The notes: generated from the sequence alone by a model not told the origin. A DNA stretch of 64,000 nt from Candidatus Poseidoniaceae archaeon (GCA_938075675.1 CALJHE010000006.1:62001-126000); one strand, 5' to 3'. Numbered from the stretch's first letter, positions 25,599 through 34,880 are shown. A program made the numbers and translations.

Positions 25599-26105
25599 AT
25601 GGCAGACGGAGGAGCTTCGACATACATTATGCTCATCAGCGCCTTGCTGATTTCGAGTTCTGCCAGTGCAGTCTTGATTCAAGAATGGTCGTCGACTTCT
25701 CAAGTTATCCAAAAACAACAAAGAGGTTTACAACTTTCAGAAGAAGTCGCTATTGATTTTGCAGGTGACCCCATGAACGTCCACATTGACAGGTCTGGAA
25801 CGGACCATGAAATCACCTTTTACATCCTCAACACTGGAGAACATCCAATGGATGAAACCAAAATGCAAGTTCTCATTGACGGCCTTTCTGTGCCTGCTAC
25901 AGGCGTTACTACCTCGTTTTTGGGAACACCCACGCCTACGGTTTGGAATCCCAATGTTTTGCTTGAAGTGGCTGTATCGAACAACACGTTCAACTCATAT
26001 GCAGATAACACCGACATCAGTGTGTTCGTGACCGTTACCTCAGAATATGTCTCCGGACTTACTTCAAGTGCGAGTTTCAATCAAGAGGTGCGTATCAATG
26101 GATGA
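25599..26105 (+). CDS. arlG: Archaellar protein ArlG-like
   Basis: 168 residues. An N-terminal membrane helix (STYIMLISALLISSSASAVL) is followed by a compact beta-sandwich containing FYILNTGEHPMDE, close to the ILNTG/VKNTG strand of the ArlG family. ArlG caps ArlF at the S-layer in Sulfolobus; the equivalent role here is by homology of architecture. GAGGTG at 25588-25593 lies five bases before the ATG. The last eight bases overlap the arlH start, so the two are translationally coupled. Confidence 0.78.
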   Translation: MADGGASTYIMLISALLISSSASAVLIQEWSSTSQVIQKQQRGLQLSEEVAIDFAGDPMNVHIDRSGTDHEITFYILNTGEHPMDETKMQVLIDGLSVPATGVTTSFLGTPTPTVWNPNVLLEVAVSNNTFNSYADNTDISVFVTVTSEYVSGLTSSASFNQEVRING

Positions 26106-26838
26106 GCATGTCAAGGATGACCCTTTTACTGCGGCACACAAGCCAAAGGAAGACGGATTCCCATACGAATTGGAAACCGACTCTCTTGCAGACTCGATGG
26201 GGCTTCGAATGCCGAACCGCTCTCTGTATGTGTTGCAAGGTACTGTCGGTGGCGGAAAGTCACTCATATCTCAACGTCTTGCTTACGGGCTTGCTGAAAA
26301 TGGAGTCAAAGTTCTGGTCATCACGACTGAATTAACAACCCGTGGATGGGTTGAGCAAATGGAATCTCTTGGCTATGGCGTTACTGACGCCATTCGAGAA
26401 GGACGCCTCTTGGTGTTCAGCCGATTTGGAACAATTGCTGAATCATTGCCGGATGTCGGACTCGAAGAAGTTCTTCAATCCGAAGCAATAGAACTCGCAG
26501 ATGTTGTTATCGTCGACTCTGCCAGCTCGATTATGCCAAGTGATCTGGACGATACGAGTCGATTCCAACTCATGCAGCGGCTACGGCAGGTGTGTTCAAA
26601 AGGTCGTTCGTTAATGCTTTGCGTAGATCCAGAAGAAATGGACCACAAACTGATGCACACATTGCGTGCCTCTGCTGAAGTCGTTCTCGACTTGCAAACG
26701 GCAATGATTGGTGGCGAGATTAAGCGAAACATCGTCATCACTCGGTTTTTGAGAGCAGCCGGTCCTATTCAAACATCCATTGGATGGCGAGTTGAACCAG
26801 GAATGGGCTTCATCGTTGACATTACGGCGGTTAGCTGA
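26098..26838 (+). CDS. arlH: Archaellum ATP-binding protein ArlH
   Basis: 246 residues. This is a KaiC/RecA-like fold with Walker A GTVGGGKS and a Walker B region LADVVIVDSASS. ArlH binds ATP and docks on ArlI inside the cytosolic ring, gating filament assembly. GAGGTG at 26085-26090 precedes the ATG by seven bases, and the start is inside the end of arlG. The open frame reaches 26047, but that upstream part is arlG sequence. The length is normal for the family. Confidence 0.93.
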   Translation: MDEHVKDDPFTAAHKPKEDGFPYELETDSLADSMGLRMPNRSLYVLQGTVGGGKSLISQRLAYGLAENGVKVLVITTELTTRGWVEQMESLGYGVTDAIREGRLLVFSRFGTIAESLPDVGLEEVLQSEAIELADVVIVDSASSIMPSDLDDTSRFQLMQRLRQVCSKGRSLMLCVDPEEMDHKLMHTLRASAEVVLDLQTAMIGGEIKRNIVITRFLRAAGPIQTSIGWRVEPGMGFIVDITAVS

Positions 26839-26850
26839 TGAGGTGTTATG

Positions 26851-28569
26851 ATGGTCGATGAAGAACTCAAGTTTGCTCGTGGCGACCTCAACGGGGTCAT
26901 GAATGCACATCCTCACGTCGCTGAATGGGTGCGTGACTTTGAATCAAGCCATGGTTCACGCCCAATTTATTACGGTCCTTTGGACCGCGGGGCGAAAAAA
27001 GAACGGCCATACAATCTCATTTATATCACCAAAGAACCAATTTTTGTACACATTTACGAACCTCCGGCAGATGAAGAAGGTGGAGGTCAGATTCTTTGGT
27101 TTGGGCTCGAACCTCAACTTTCCGAAGAAGAAGAAAACATCCGCCGTGGTCTAATTGAAACACTACTCCAAGAGGCTCCAACCGCGCCTTCATTCACTAC
27201 CGATGACGAATTCGAAAACATACTCTCTCAGATGATTGAACGATACACGCTCCTCGATACTGAAGCACTTACCAATGTACGCCGCCAAGGGCGCTTCTGG
27301 GAAATGCTGGGTATGGATGACAAGCGTCTCATTGTCACTGAAGCCCAACGAGAACGACTACGCTACATTGTCGTTCGAGATTTAATCCGTAACGGCCCAC
27401 TTGAACCACTTCTCTCCGATGAGATGCTGGAAGATATTCACTCGATTGGATTGAAGCACGTACACATGGACCACAAAGTGTTTGGAATGGTAACATCCAA
27501 CATTCGGTTCCGTGATCGAGAACTTCTTTCCCGCTTTTTACGCGCAATGTCTGAAAGAATTGGGCGACCTGTTTCAGACAACAAACCGATTATTGATGGT
27601 GCACTGCTCGACGGTTCACGTATAAACATTATTTTCTCTGACGACGTTTCAATGCTCGGTCCGTCGTTTACTATCCGTAAGTTCGCTGAAGAAACCATCT
27701 CGATTACACAACTCATTGCTTGGGGTACATTATCTTCACAGGTTGCTGCTTACATTTGGATTTGCCTTGAATACGGTATGTCTGTACTTGTGTCTGGAGA
27801 AACAGCATCCGGTAAAACCACTACACTCAATGCTATTCTGCCGTTCATAGACCACAACGTTAAGATTTACTCTGCAGAAGATACGCCTGAAGTGAAGGTG
27901 CGACACAAGATTTGGCAACGACTCGTTACTCGTTCATCGAAGAACGAGGAATCTCGTGTCGAAATGTTCGATTTGCTCAAGGCAGCTCTACGTAGCCGCC
28001 CACGGTACATCATCATCGGTGAAATTCGTGGTGTTGAAGGTGCAACTGCTTTCCAGGCTATGCAGACAGGCCACCCAGTTATTGCAACATTCCACGCTTC
28101 ATCCATTGTCAAAATGATTCAAAGATTTACTGGTGACCCGATTAACGTTCCAATTCGCTTTTTCGACAACCTGAACTTTGCAATTTTCCAAGAAGTTGTT
28201 GAAGCACCTGGTGGCGGAATTGCTCGACGTGTTACTGGAATCGACGAGGTTATCGGTTACAACAAGCACAGCGATGGTGTACTCACCCGTGGAATGTTCG
28301 AATGGGATCCTGTCAAGGACAAGCACTATTTCCGTGGTATGTTCCAAAGCCACCTGCTGGAAAATAAAATTGCAGCAATGGCTGGGTTCTCGAACAAGCG
28401 TGACATTTACGATGAAATGCTGAAGAGAGCCGCTGCACTTGACAGAATGGTGGAACGAGAATTGACGCATTATGATGACGTCTTCGATTTGATTGGCATC
28501 TACTACAACAACGGATGGGAACACTTTGACAAAGCCGTAGATACATGGACTGGAGTAAACCATACGTGA
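26851..28569 (+). CDS. arlI: Archaellum motor ATPase ArlI
   Basis: 572 residues. This is a type II/IV secretion superfamily hexameric ATPase that drives both archaellum assembly and rotation. Walker A is GETASGKTTTLNA, the Asp-box region follows at IYSAEDTPEVKV, and the Walker B/His-box region reads IIIGEIRGVEGATAFQAM then GHPVIATFHASS. The N-terminal 200 residues form the usual variable domain. Tandem ATGs lie at 26848 and 26851; the second has the five-base spacing to GAGGTG (26840-26845) seen in neighbouring genes. It lies 9-12 bases after arlH and 11 before arlJ. Confidence 0.95.
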   Translation: MVDEELKFARGDLNGVMNAHPHVAEWVRDFESSHGSRPIYYGPLDRGAKKERPYNLIYITKEPIFVHIYEPPADEEGGGQILWFGLEPQLSEEEENIRRGLIETLLQEAPTAPSFTTDDEFENILSQMIERYTLLDTEALTNVRRQGRFWEMLGMDDKRLIVTEAQRERLRYIVVRDLIRNGPLEPLLSDEMLEDIHSIGLKHVHMDHKVFGMVTSNIRFRDRELLSRFLRAMSERIGRPVSDNKPIIDGALLDGSRINIIFSDDVSMLGPSFTIRKFAEETISITQLIAWGTLSSQVAAYIWICLEYGMSVLVSGETASGKTTTLNAILPFIDHNVKIYSAEDTPEVKVRHKIWQRLVTRSSKNEESRVEMFDLLKAALRSRPRYIIIGEIRGVEGATAFQAMQTGHPVIATFHASSIVKMIQRFTGDPINVPIRFFDNLNFAIFQEVVEAPGGGIARRVTGIDEVIGYNKHSDGVLTRGMFEWDPVKDKHYFRGMFQSHLLENKIAAMAGFSNKRDIYDEMLKRAAALDRMVERELTHYDDVFDLIGIYYNNGWEHFDKAVDTWTGVNHT

Positions 28570-28580
28570 GGTGATGTCGA

Positions 28581-30383
28581 ATGCAGCGAATGTCTTACTG
28601 GCAAATCGCCCTTCGTCGCGTTGAGATTCCTGTCGGTCAATTCCTTCTCTTTTACGTCGGTGGCGCAGCCATTGCCGGATTCTTGTTTTCTTTCCTTCTT
28701 ATTTTCCTCACCGGTGGTCTTGCAGAAGGTGCACTGTTTTCTGGTGCTGCTGGAATTCTTCTCATTCTTCTTTTACCCATTCTGGCAGGTGGTGCAGCAG
28801 CAGCATATCCATTGCTCGATGTTCAACGGTCTGCAACCTTGATTGAGAAAGAGATGCACATGTTCATCACTCGAATGGGTATTTTATCGCTCGGTGAAGT
28901 AGGTGCTCAATCTATTTTCGATATTCTCAAACAAATGAGTGATTACGGTGAGTTGGCGAATGAAGTCAAACGAATTGAAACACTTGTTGACAAATGGCAC
29001 ACTTCTCTCCCAGAGGCATCTCGTATTGTGGCACAACAAAGCCCTAGTCCGCTATGGGCAGATTTCCTCGATAGGATGGCGTTTTCCATTGAAGCAGGCC
29101 AAGCCATCGATGAGTTCATGCGTTCTGAGCAAGAGACCGTCGCTGAACAATACACCACTCTCTACGATACTCGCCTTGAATCTGTAGATACCATGAAGGA
29201 AATCTACGTTTCATTGGTTTCAGCAGGATTGTTTGGGCTCGTTATTGCCGGAATCCACTTGGTCCTGTTCGAAGTTGGCTCAGCCACTGATACTCCGATT
29301 ATGGTGGCCAGTCGACTGAGATTCATTCTTTTGGCATCACTCGTCTTTACGATTATCCAAGTCGCTGCAGTCTTTGCGTTTAGAGCGACAGTACCCGAAG
29401 ATCCAACTTTTGCTCGTGATGAAATGGATACGCCGTTCCGACTTAATTTCTTCCGAGCACTTGTCGGAGCCAGTATTCTCACCAGTTTCTTAACCGTCAT
29501 TATGGTCATCCTACTTGCTGCATCGTGGGAGGCAGTTACCAATCAATGGGACCGATACGGTCTCATTTTCATAGCCGCCCCTCTTTCACCCATGCTGATT
29601 CCAGCTATTATGATTGGAAGAGAAGAACGCCAAGTGCTGCGAAGAGACGAGACGTATCCCGACTTTATTCGGGCCTTGGGTGGTACGGCACAGGCTCGTT
29701 CATCTGAACCATCAGCCACCATCAAAGCCTTGCGAGGGATTGACTTTGGTATGCTCGACCGTTCTATCGACCGATTGGAAAAGCGTCTGTCCACTCGTAT
29801 TGATTCCGATCGAGCTTGGGACTACTTCAACGCAGATACCAATTCTGCTGTTATCTCCCGCTACACACGCATCTACATCGAAGGTTCACAATCGTCAGGT
29901 AAGCCAGCAGACACCGCTGAGATGGTTTCCCGCTCAGTAGGAAGTTTGCTTTCATTACGAAGGAGAAGGTCCCTCTCAGCCAATACCATGCGCGGTGTCG
30001 CACTTGGTCTGCTCATTGCTTCAGTGACCAGTCTCAACGTTACCATTGCTATTGTCCTCAAGCTCGGCGATTCTATTGCAGGTGTTGCTGAAAACTTCAC
30101 TGATACGGATGTCAGTGCTTTGGCTGAATTCGGCGCCGGGTTGGCTCTTCCAGTCATGGAAGATGCTTCAGGAGTTGGAGAAAATATTCGAATGTTCAAG
30201 GTTATCGTTTCCATTCTCATCCTCTTCCAAGTTATCGCAGTCTCCATTATTTCGAATCGGTTGCGAGGAGGAATCTGGACAACCGCTATGGGTCAAGGAA
30301 TTCAACTGCTTTGGGTTGCAGGCATCACTTCATACATCACTTCTATGGTGCTGGAAGCCGCATCTGCTGTGTTTGGCGTTTAA
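28581..30383 (+). CDS. arlJ: Archaellum membrane platform protein ArlJ
   Basis: 600 residues. This is a TadC/GspF-related integral membrane platform that receives torque and archaellin subunits from ArlI. Membrane helices cluster in three groups: near the N terminus (two helices, IAGFLFSFLLIFLTGGLAEG), in the middle (about residues 210-350), and at the C terminus. Two cytoplasmic helical domains lie between them, including DILKQMSDYGELANEVKRI, which is typical of the family. GAGGTG at 28568-28573 precedes the ATG by seven bases. The length fits archaeal ArlJ. Confidence 0.94.
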   Translation: MQRMSYWQIALRRVEIPVGQFLLFYVGGAAIAGFLFSFLLIFLTGGLAEGALFSGAAGILLILLLPILAGGAAAAYPLLDVQRSATLIEKEMHMFITRMGILSLGEVGAQSIFDILKQMSDYGELANEVKRIETLVDKWHTSLPEASRIVAQQSPSPLWADFLDRMAFSIEAGQAIDEFMRSEQETVAEQYTTLYDTRLESVDTMKEIYVSLVSAGLFGLVIAGIHLVLFEVGSATDTPIMVASRLRFILLASLVFTIIQVAAVFAFRATVPEDPTFARDEMDTPFRLNFFRALVGASILTSFLTVIMVILLAASWEAVTNQWDRYGLIFIAAPLSPMLIPAIMIGREERQVLRRDETYPDFIRALGGTAQARSSEPSATIKALRGIDFGMLDRSIDRLEKRLSTRIDSDRAWDYFNADTNSAVISRYTRIYIEGSQSSGKPADTAEMVSRSVGSLLSLRRRRSLSANTMRGVALGLLIASVTSLNVTIAIVLKLGDSIAGVAENFTDTDVSALAEFGAGLALPVMEDASGVGENIRMFKVIVSILILFQVIAVSIISNRLRGGIWTTAMGQGIQLLWVAGITSYITSMVLEAASAVFGV

Positions 30384-30422
30384 CGACCCAACAATCATAA
30401 TCCCAGTCAGTGATTGGTTGCC

Positions 30423-30872
30423 ATGCAAGCCCCGCCTCCACCTGCTGCATCCGCTGCTCAGAACCCTCCTGCACCCTCGCCGTACCTGCCTGCTGCCGGG
30501 TTTCAAACCTCACCGCTGAGTTATTCATTCCACCGCTGGTTGATGCTCGGCGTCATTTTGATACTCGCATCTGTTGCTTTTGTCGAAATCGTCGAAATGT
30601 TTGGTCCTCCATCGGTCGTCGATTATGACCTTGAAGCGGAAGGTGTTACAGAAAAAATAGCCGAAGACACAGAAGCGCACAATGACCTAAATCGAGTTAT
30701 TGGTTCAGTTGGAACCATACTTCAGTCCTTTGGATTAGGTTTGATCGGCTATGCTATGCTGCGCGAATCGTATGATGAAAAATACGATCATACTGCACTT
30801 CGAGTGACTGCGGTTATCATCGGTGTGCTTGTATTGCTGAATGTCGCATCCCGTAGCATCTCAATCGTTTGA
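30423..30872 (+). CDS. Small membrane protein closing the archaellum operon
   Basis: 149 residues. An Ala/Pro-rich N-terminal tail (MQAPPPPAASAAQNPPAPSP) precedes three predicted membrane helices: about residues 40-60, 95-115 and 125-145. I recognise no family. It follows arlJ by 39 bases on the same strand and ends two bases before the convergent nth gene, so it is probably in the archaellum transcript, though no ribosome-binding site is obvious. The Pro-rich tail could be a cytoplasmic interaction segment. Confidence 0.65.
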   Translation: MQAPPPPAASAAQNPPAPSPYLPAAGFQTSPLSYSFHRWLMLGVILILASVAFVEIVEMFGPPSVVDYDLEAEGVTEKIAEDTEAHNDLNRVIGSVGTILQSFGLGLIGYAMLRESYDEKYDHTALRVTAVIIGVLVLLNVASRSISIV

Positions 30873-30874
30873 TT

Positions 30875-31525
30875 TCAGCGTTTCTTTTCCTGCGCAATAC
30901 GTTTCTTCGTGGCTGCCCAAGAACAGATTGGGCATTGTTCAAGGTCATGGTTGCGTGCAGGACAGTATTCTCTTCCAAAGAAGATGATTTGCAAGTGTAA
31001 CTTGTTCCACAAATTCTTTGGGAATATGGCTTTCAAGTCCCGCTCAGTTCGTTGAACAGTGGTATCATTGGACAGGCCCCACCGTGCGGCAAGTCGATGG
31101 ATATGAGTGTCTATTGGAAATGCGGGTACGCCAAAGGATTGTGCCATGACCACTCCAGCAGTCTTGTGTCCTACACCAGGTAACGCTTCAAGTTCCTCAA
31201 ATGTTTGAGGTATTGTACCTCCATGCCGTTCGATAACCAGTTCGGAAAGGCGATGTATGTTCTTTGCTTTCGTGGGAGCAAGTCCAACTTGCCGGATATC
31301 ATTGAGTATGGTTTCGACGCTCAATTGTGCCATGGTTTCAGCAGTTGGAGCTTTTGCAAACAAAGCAGGGGTCACTTCATTCACTTTGAGGTCTGTTGTT
31401 TGAGCGCTCATGAGAACAGCGATGAGTAATTGGAAATCGTTCTCGTGGTCGAGAGGTACTGGAGTTTCCGGATAGTATTCCTCAAGCATGGCGGCGATTT
31501 TTATTGCCTTGTCTTTGCGTTTCAT
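30875..31525 (-). CDS. nth: Endonuclease III-like DNA glycosylase/AP lyase with incomplete Fe-S motif
   Basis: 216 residues. It removes oxidised pyrimidines and cleaves at AP sites. The helix-hairpin-helix is LEALPGVGHKTAGVVMAQS, carrying the catalytic Lys, and the catalytic Asp is in AFPIDTHIHRLAARWGL. The usual C-terminal 4Fe-4S ligands (C-x6-C-x2-C-x5-C) are altered: I see only C-x9-C-x2-C (YCPARNHDLEQCPIC) with no fourth cysteine before the stop. The start is ATG in an ATGA overlap with the upstream small gene. Confidence 0.9.
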   Translation of the reverse strand: MKRKDKAIKIAAMLEEYYPETPVPLDHENDFQLLIAVLMSAQTTDLKVNEVTPALFAKAPTAETMAQLSVETILNDIRQVGLAPTKAKNIHRLSELVIERHGGTIPQTFEELEALPGVGHKTAGVVMAQSFGVPAFPIDTHIHRLAARWGLSNDTTVQRTERDLKAIFPKNLWNKLHLQIIFFGREYCPARNHDLEQCPICSWAATKKRIAQEKKR

Positions 31526-31836
31526 TCATCTCTCTCCGTTACGATTAATTGGGTTGGAATCTGATAGATGTATTCAAGACCCTTGCCAATAAAGGTGATA
31601 CGGTGCGGTTCGGTTTGAAAATCCACTGTTTCTACCTTTGACTCGATACCGTGAAGCGGCATATTTGCACCGAATGTACCGTCCCGAAACAAATGGAGAC
31701 TGGTTTCGACCAAAGTTACTGGGGATTTGAATCGAATGCTGTCTCCAGTTTGTTCGATATTGCCAGACACATGTCTGAAAAAGGATGTAAAGAACGTGCT
31801 CAACTCATCCCATTGATTGATATTGAAACGGGGCAT
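31522..31836 (-). CDS. Uncharacterised small protein
   Basis: 104 residues, ATG start, with its stop overlapping the nth start. It is predicted to be a single alpha/beta or beta-barrel domain with alternating strands (DSIRFKSPVTLVETSLHLFR, then HRITFIGKGLEYIYQIPTQL), and has no membrane helix or metal motif. No family was recognised. Translational coupling to nth suggests coexpression, not necessarily shared function. Confidence 0.62.
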   Translation of the reverse strand: MPRFNINQWDELSTFFTSFFRHVSGNIEQTGDSIRFKSPVTLVETSLHLFRDGTFGANMPLHGIESKVETVDFQTEPHRITFIGKGLEYIYQIPTQLIVTERDE

Positions 31837-31845
31837 ACAACCGCC

Positions 31846-32100
31846 TCAAGACTCCATTTTGACGGAGTATGCTTCTCCAGTTACCCAACCAAAGAACAGA
31901 CCAAAGGAGACTGAAAACAGAGGAATGCCGTTACAGATTAACGATTCCATCGGTTCTGTTGATGGTTGACCCATGATGTACCAAACGATCATCGCTAACA
32001 ACAGTCCGGGAATCAACATGACTCCTCCCATAATCAAGGTCCGTAGCAGACGCATGGTAAACCGAGTGGGGGGGATGTCATGAATGTGTGGTTTCTTCAC
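31846..32100 (-). CDS. Small two-helix membrane protein
   Basis: 84 residues if the GTG at 32100 is used, or 69 from the ATG at 32055. It has two predicted membrane helices (LIMGGVMLIPGLLLAMIVWY and LFSVSFGLFFGWVTG). It begins 2 bases after the polX stop and ends 9 bases before the next gene, within a four-gene reverse-strand cluster. Function unknown. Confidence 0.55.
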   Translation of the reverse strand: MKKPHIHDIPPTRFTMRLLRTLIMGGVMLIPGLLLAMIVWYIMGQPSTEPMESLICNGIPLFSVSFGLFFGWVTGEAYSVKMES

Positions 32101-32102
32101 GC

Positions 32103-34040
32103 TTACGAAAGACGGCGTTCGAGTTCTTCACCACTGAGCGAGTTGAGAACATCATGTGGCTCAATCCAACCTTTACGTGCTGCCATGACACCGTAACTGA
32201 TATCGGCAAGTCCTCGAATTGAATGTGCATCAGGATTTATGATGACCGGTACGCCCAGACCTTTCGCATGCTTGCACAATCTCCAGTCCAAATCGAGTCT
32301 GTAAGGGCTTGCATTCAACTCGACCGCTTTGAGTCGACCATCTTCGTTGTGTTCTGCCATGTGTTCAAGCACTGCAAACAAGTCAACATCGTATCCATCC
32401 CTTCCTTGTAGAATACGACCGGTAGGATGCCCGAGAACGGTTGTTGACGGATGGTCAATGCATTGCATTAATTCCTCGGTGTTTTGCAACTCATCACGAG
32501 CTTTCCATTTGGAGAGTGCGTGTACGGAGGCTACCGTGTAATCAAGTTGGGACAAAACCTCATCGGGGTGGTCGAGTTTGCCACCTTCAAGGATATCCGA
32601 TTCGACACCGTGGAAGAGTCGGAAGTCTGTGCCTTCTTTTGCCCATGCTGAATTGTAGCGTTGGATTGTTTCTCCCTGTTCCAATAAATCTGCAGCACTT
32701 GCTCCATTTGCGATTTTAAGCGTCGGTGAATGGTCAGCGATTCCCAACCAATTCCAACCCATTTTCCGCGCTGTATCAGCCATCTCTTCCAGCGTGGCTT
32801 CACCATCTGAAAGTGTAGTGTGGTTATGCAGTGCGCCACGAATGTCTTGTCCCGACAGTAACTGGGGAAGGCTGGATGACTCTGCAGCAACGATTTCACC
32901 GGTGTCTTCACGAAGTTCTGGCGTAACCCAATCGAGTTCTAAGTGACGGTAGATGTCTTCTTCAGTGGATGCTTTGAGGGAGAACTTGGCTGCAGCCATA
33001 CCTTTCAAATCGCCAGCTTTTGCATCCGGAATGAGTCCGAACTCGTTCAATTTCAATCCACGGTCTATGGCTCGTTGCCGCATGGCAATATTGTGTTCCT
33101 TACTTCCGGTGAAGTAGGCTAAGGTGAATGGGAAGACTTCTGGAGTGACGAGCCGTACTTGAGCATCGATTGTTCCACCGCTCTCAAGTTGTTCGTAATC
33201 ATCTCCACCGATTGCATCCAACACGTTTTGGTCGATGTGTCCCACGGTAAATCCACCATCGAAAATGCTGGTGTCAAGAATGAGACTAATCTTTGAATCT
33301 CCTGCACCTTTCACATCAGCGATTCCTGGTAGCGATAGAATGGCTTGTGCCACGTTTTCATGGTGCTCATCCTCAACAGCAACAACGAGATCTAAGTCGC
33401 CTATGGTTTCTTTTCGTCGGCGAGCACTTCCGGCCAATTGCGCCTTAATTACACCATCAATGGAGGCAATCTTCGATTGGAATGCTTCTCCGTACATCAG
33501 GCCAACATCCAATCTCCGACGAGCTCTGAATCGTGCCAACAGTTCGATTCCGTCAAGCATTCGTTGCTGAGATTTCTTGCCAAATCCTTTCATTGGCGCA
33601 ATTAATCCATCCATTGCCGCTTCCTTTAGGGATGCGACAGAATCAACTCCAAGTTCTTCGTTCATCAGTTTGATGCGCTTCGGTCCGAGTCCAGGGATTC
33701 CGAGCATCTCAATGAGACCTTGAGGTGTCGTGTTATGCAACTCCACCCAATCGCTCGGCCACTCACCATCCATGATTGCTTGAGTAAGTGCTGAACCCAA
33801 GCCCTTGCCGATTCCTTTCATCTCGAATAGCCTCCCGGTAGAAACCAATTCACCGAGGTCTTCGGTCAAGCCGCCGAGCATTCGACTGGCATTTTGATAC
33901 GAGCGGACACGAAACACATTGGCACCGTTCAGTTCCAGGAGAACAGCCACTTGATGCATGACTGAAGCGATTTGGTTGCGAGAGAAATACGGTGGGCCGC
34001 TCGGTCGTGCCTTTGGTAGTGTGAATCCTCCGCCTGCCAT
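32103..34040 (-). CDS. polX: DNA polymerase X family protein with PHP domain
   Basis: 645 residues. It fills gaps in base-excision repair; the PHP domain gives 3'-5' exonuclease and AP-endonuclease activity in characterised bacterial PolX. The helix-hairpin-helix region (KGIGKGLGSALTQAIMDG, GIPGLGPKRIKLMNEELG) comes first. The palm follows, with GSARRRKETIGDLDLVVAVE supplying two metal-binding Asp. The PHP metal ligands are in GALHNHTTLSDGE, GIADHS, HGVESDI, VLGHPTGR and INPDAH. All nine-ligand positions seem present, so both activities are likely. The ATG lies in a CCATGG shared head-to-head with the divergent membrane gene. Confidence 0.92.
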   Translation of the reverse strand: MAGGGFTLPKARPSGPPYFSRNQIASVMHQVAVLLELNGANVFRVRSYQNASRMLGGLTEDLGELVSTGRLFEMKGIGKGLGSALTQAIMDGEWPSDWVELHNTTPQGLIEMLGIPGLGPKRIKLMNEELGVDSVASLKEAAMDGLIAPMKGFGKKSQQRMLDGIELLARFRARRRLDVGLMYGEAFQSKIASIDGVIKAQLAGSARRRKETIGDLDLVVAVEDEHHENVAQAILSLPGIADVKGAGDSKISLILDTSIFDGGFTVGHIDQNVLDAIGGDDYEQLESGGTIDAQVRLVTPEVFPFTLAYFTGSKEHNIAMRQRAIDRGLKLNEFGLIPDAKAGDLKGMAAAKFSLKASTEEDIYRHLELDWVTPELREDTGEIVAAESSSLPQLLSGQDIRGALHNHTTLSDGEATLEEMADTARKMGWNWLGIADHSPTLKIANGASAADLLEQGETIQRYNSAWAKEGTDFRLFHGVESDILEGGKLDHPDEVLSQLDYTVASVHALSKWKARDELQNTEELMQCIDHPSTTVLGHPTGRILQGRDGYDVDLFAVLEHMAEHNEDGRLKAVELNASPYRLDLDWRLCKHAKGLGVPVIINPDAHSIRGLADISYGVMAARKGWIEPHDVLNSLSGEELERRLS

Positions 34041-34458
34041 GGTTCGTGATGACGGCGACCCTTCTCAAACGTTGCTCTTGCCCTTACCGTTCGGACTTCA
34101 TGTTGAAGAACCACGGCCTGTAGCATTGTTCATGGTCAGCGTGATCTTCATCGAACATCTCGCCGAAGCACTGTGTGGTATTTCGGCAGTATTGTTCACG
34201 TTTATTGCGACTTTTTCCCGCTCACCTCGGGCTGAACACATTGTTCAGAACATTATTGCCATCGTCTTAATCGCCGCTGCAGGCGTACTTTGGTGGCTTT
34301 CGCTATCAGGTGGGATGCTTTGGGGATCGAATTACCTCCCAAAACCTCTCTCATTGGTTTGCATCGTAATTGCCATTGCAGCTCGGATGAACATAAAGGG
34401 CGAAAATGTTTCATTTGGAGCCAACCCTCATACGATCGGTAAGAATGAGGCAGAGTAA
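34039..34458 (+). CDS. Uncharacterised membrane protein
   Basis: 139 residues from the ATG at 34039, which overlaps the polX start codon on the other strand; an alternative ATG is at 34132. Two or three predicted helices are visible (VALFMVSVIFIEHLAEALCG, IIAIVLIAAAGVLWWLSLSG, LSLVCIVIAIAARM), with a basic loop between the first two. No family was recognised. It ends exactly against the convergent nfu gene. The shared start site implies overlapping divergent promoters, or that the downstream ATG is used. Confidence 0.6.
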   Translation: MVRDDGDPSQTLLLPLPFGLHVEEPRPVALFMVSVIFIEHLAEALCGISAVLFTFIATFSRSPRAEHIVQNIIAIVLIAAAGVLWWLSLSGGMLWGSNYLPKPLSLVCIVIAIAARMNIKGENVSFGANPHTIGKNEAE

Positions 34459-34794
34459 TCAAACAATTTCGCCACGAGGTTGACTTGTTTCTTCTGCTGC
34501 TGTTGCAGGCTGGGCTGCTTCCTTTGCCATTTTTTGGTCAATGAATGTACGCATGTATTCTGGAAGTTCGCCGTTCACGAAAATGACATCGTGGATGTGG
34601 TCGAGTTTTTTGAGGGAATAGTAGATTTGCATTGCAGTCATTGGAGTGGATGAACAGCCGTTGCATCCGCCATCAAGTGAGAGCATGATGTTGCCGTCTG
34701 TTGTATCAAGGACATTCACGACCCCATCGTGCTCATCCAGTATCTCTTGAACTGGTCCAATCTCTGCCAAGATCTCCTCGGCGGTGATGCTCAT
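34459..34794 (-). CDS. NifU C-terminal-domain Fe-S scaffold protein
   Basis: 111 residues. The Nfu domain has the cluster-binding C-x2-C in [20 protein letters not shown]. Nfu proteins dimerise to hold a 4Fe-4S cluster and deliver it to target enzymes. The C-terminal tail of about 25 residues is Ala/Glu/Gln-rich. It has an ATG start with no neighbour in the same operon. Likely clients in this window are Fe-S proteins such as aconitase X. Confidence 0.82.
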   Translation of the reverse strand: MSITAEEILAEIGPVQEILDEHDGVVNVLDTTDGNIMLSLDGGCNGCSSTPMTAMQIYYSLKKLDHIHDVIFVNGELPEYMRTFIDQKMAKEAAQPATAAEETSQPRGEIV

Positions 34795-34880
34795 GCTACT
34801 ACCCTGCAGGCCTCTCCTCTTTCAACAATTGCTTGAACAGTTGCACCGATGATATTGCGTTGAATACCGCTCAGTTCTCA

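Noticed and set aside
16681-30872. Type IV pilus or Tad secretion locus
   Set aside because: ArlH, ArlF and ArlG homologues plus archaellin-type N termini identify an archaellum; no separate pilin set or prepilin peptidase is present.
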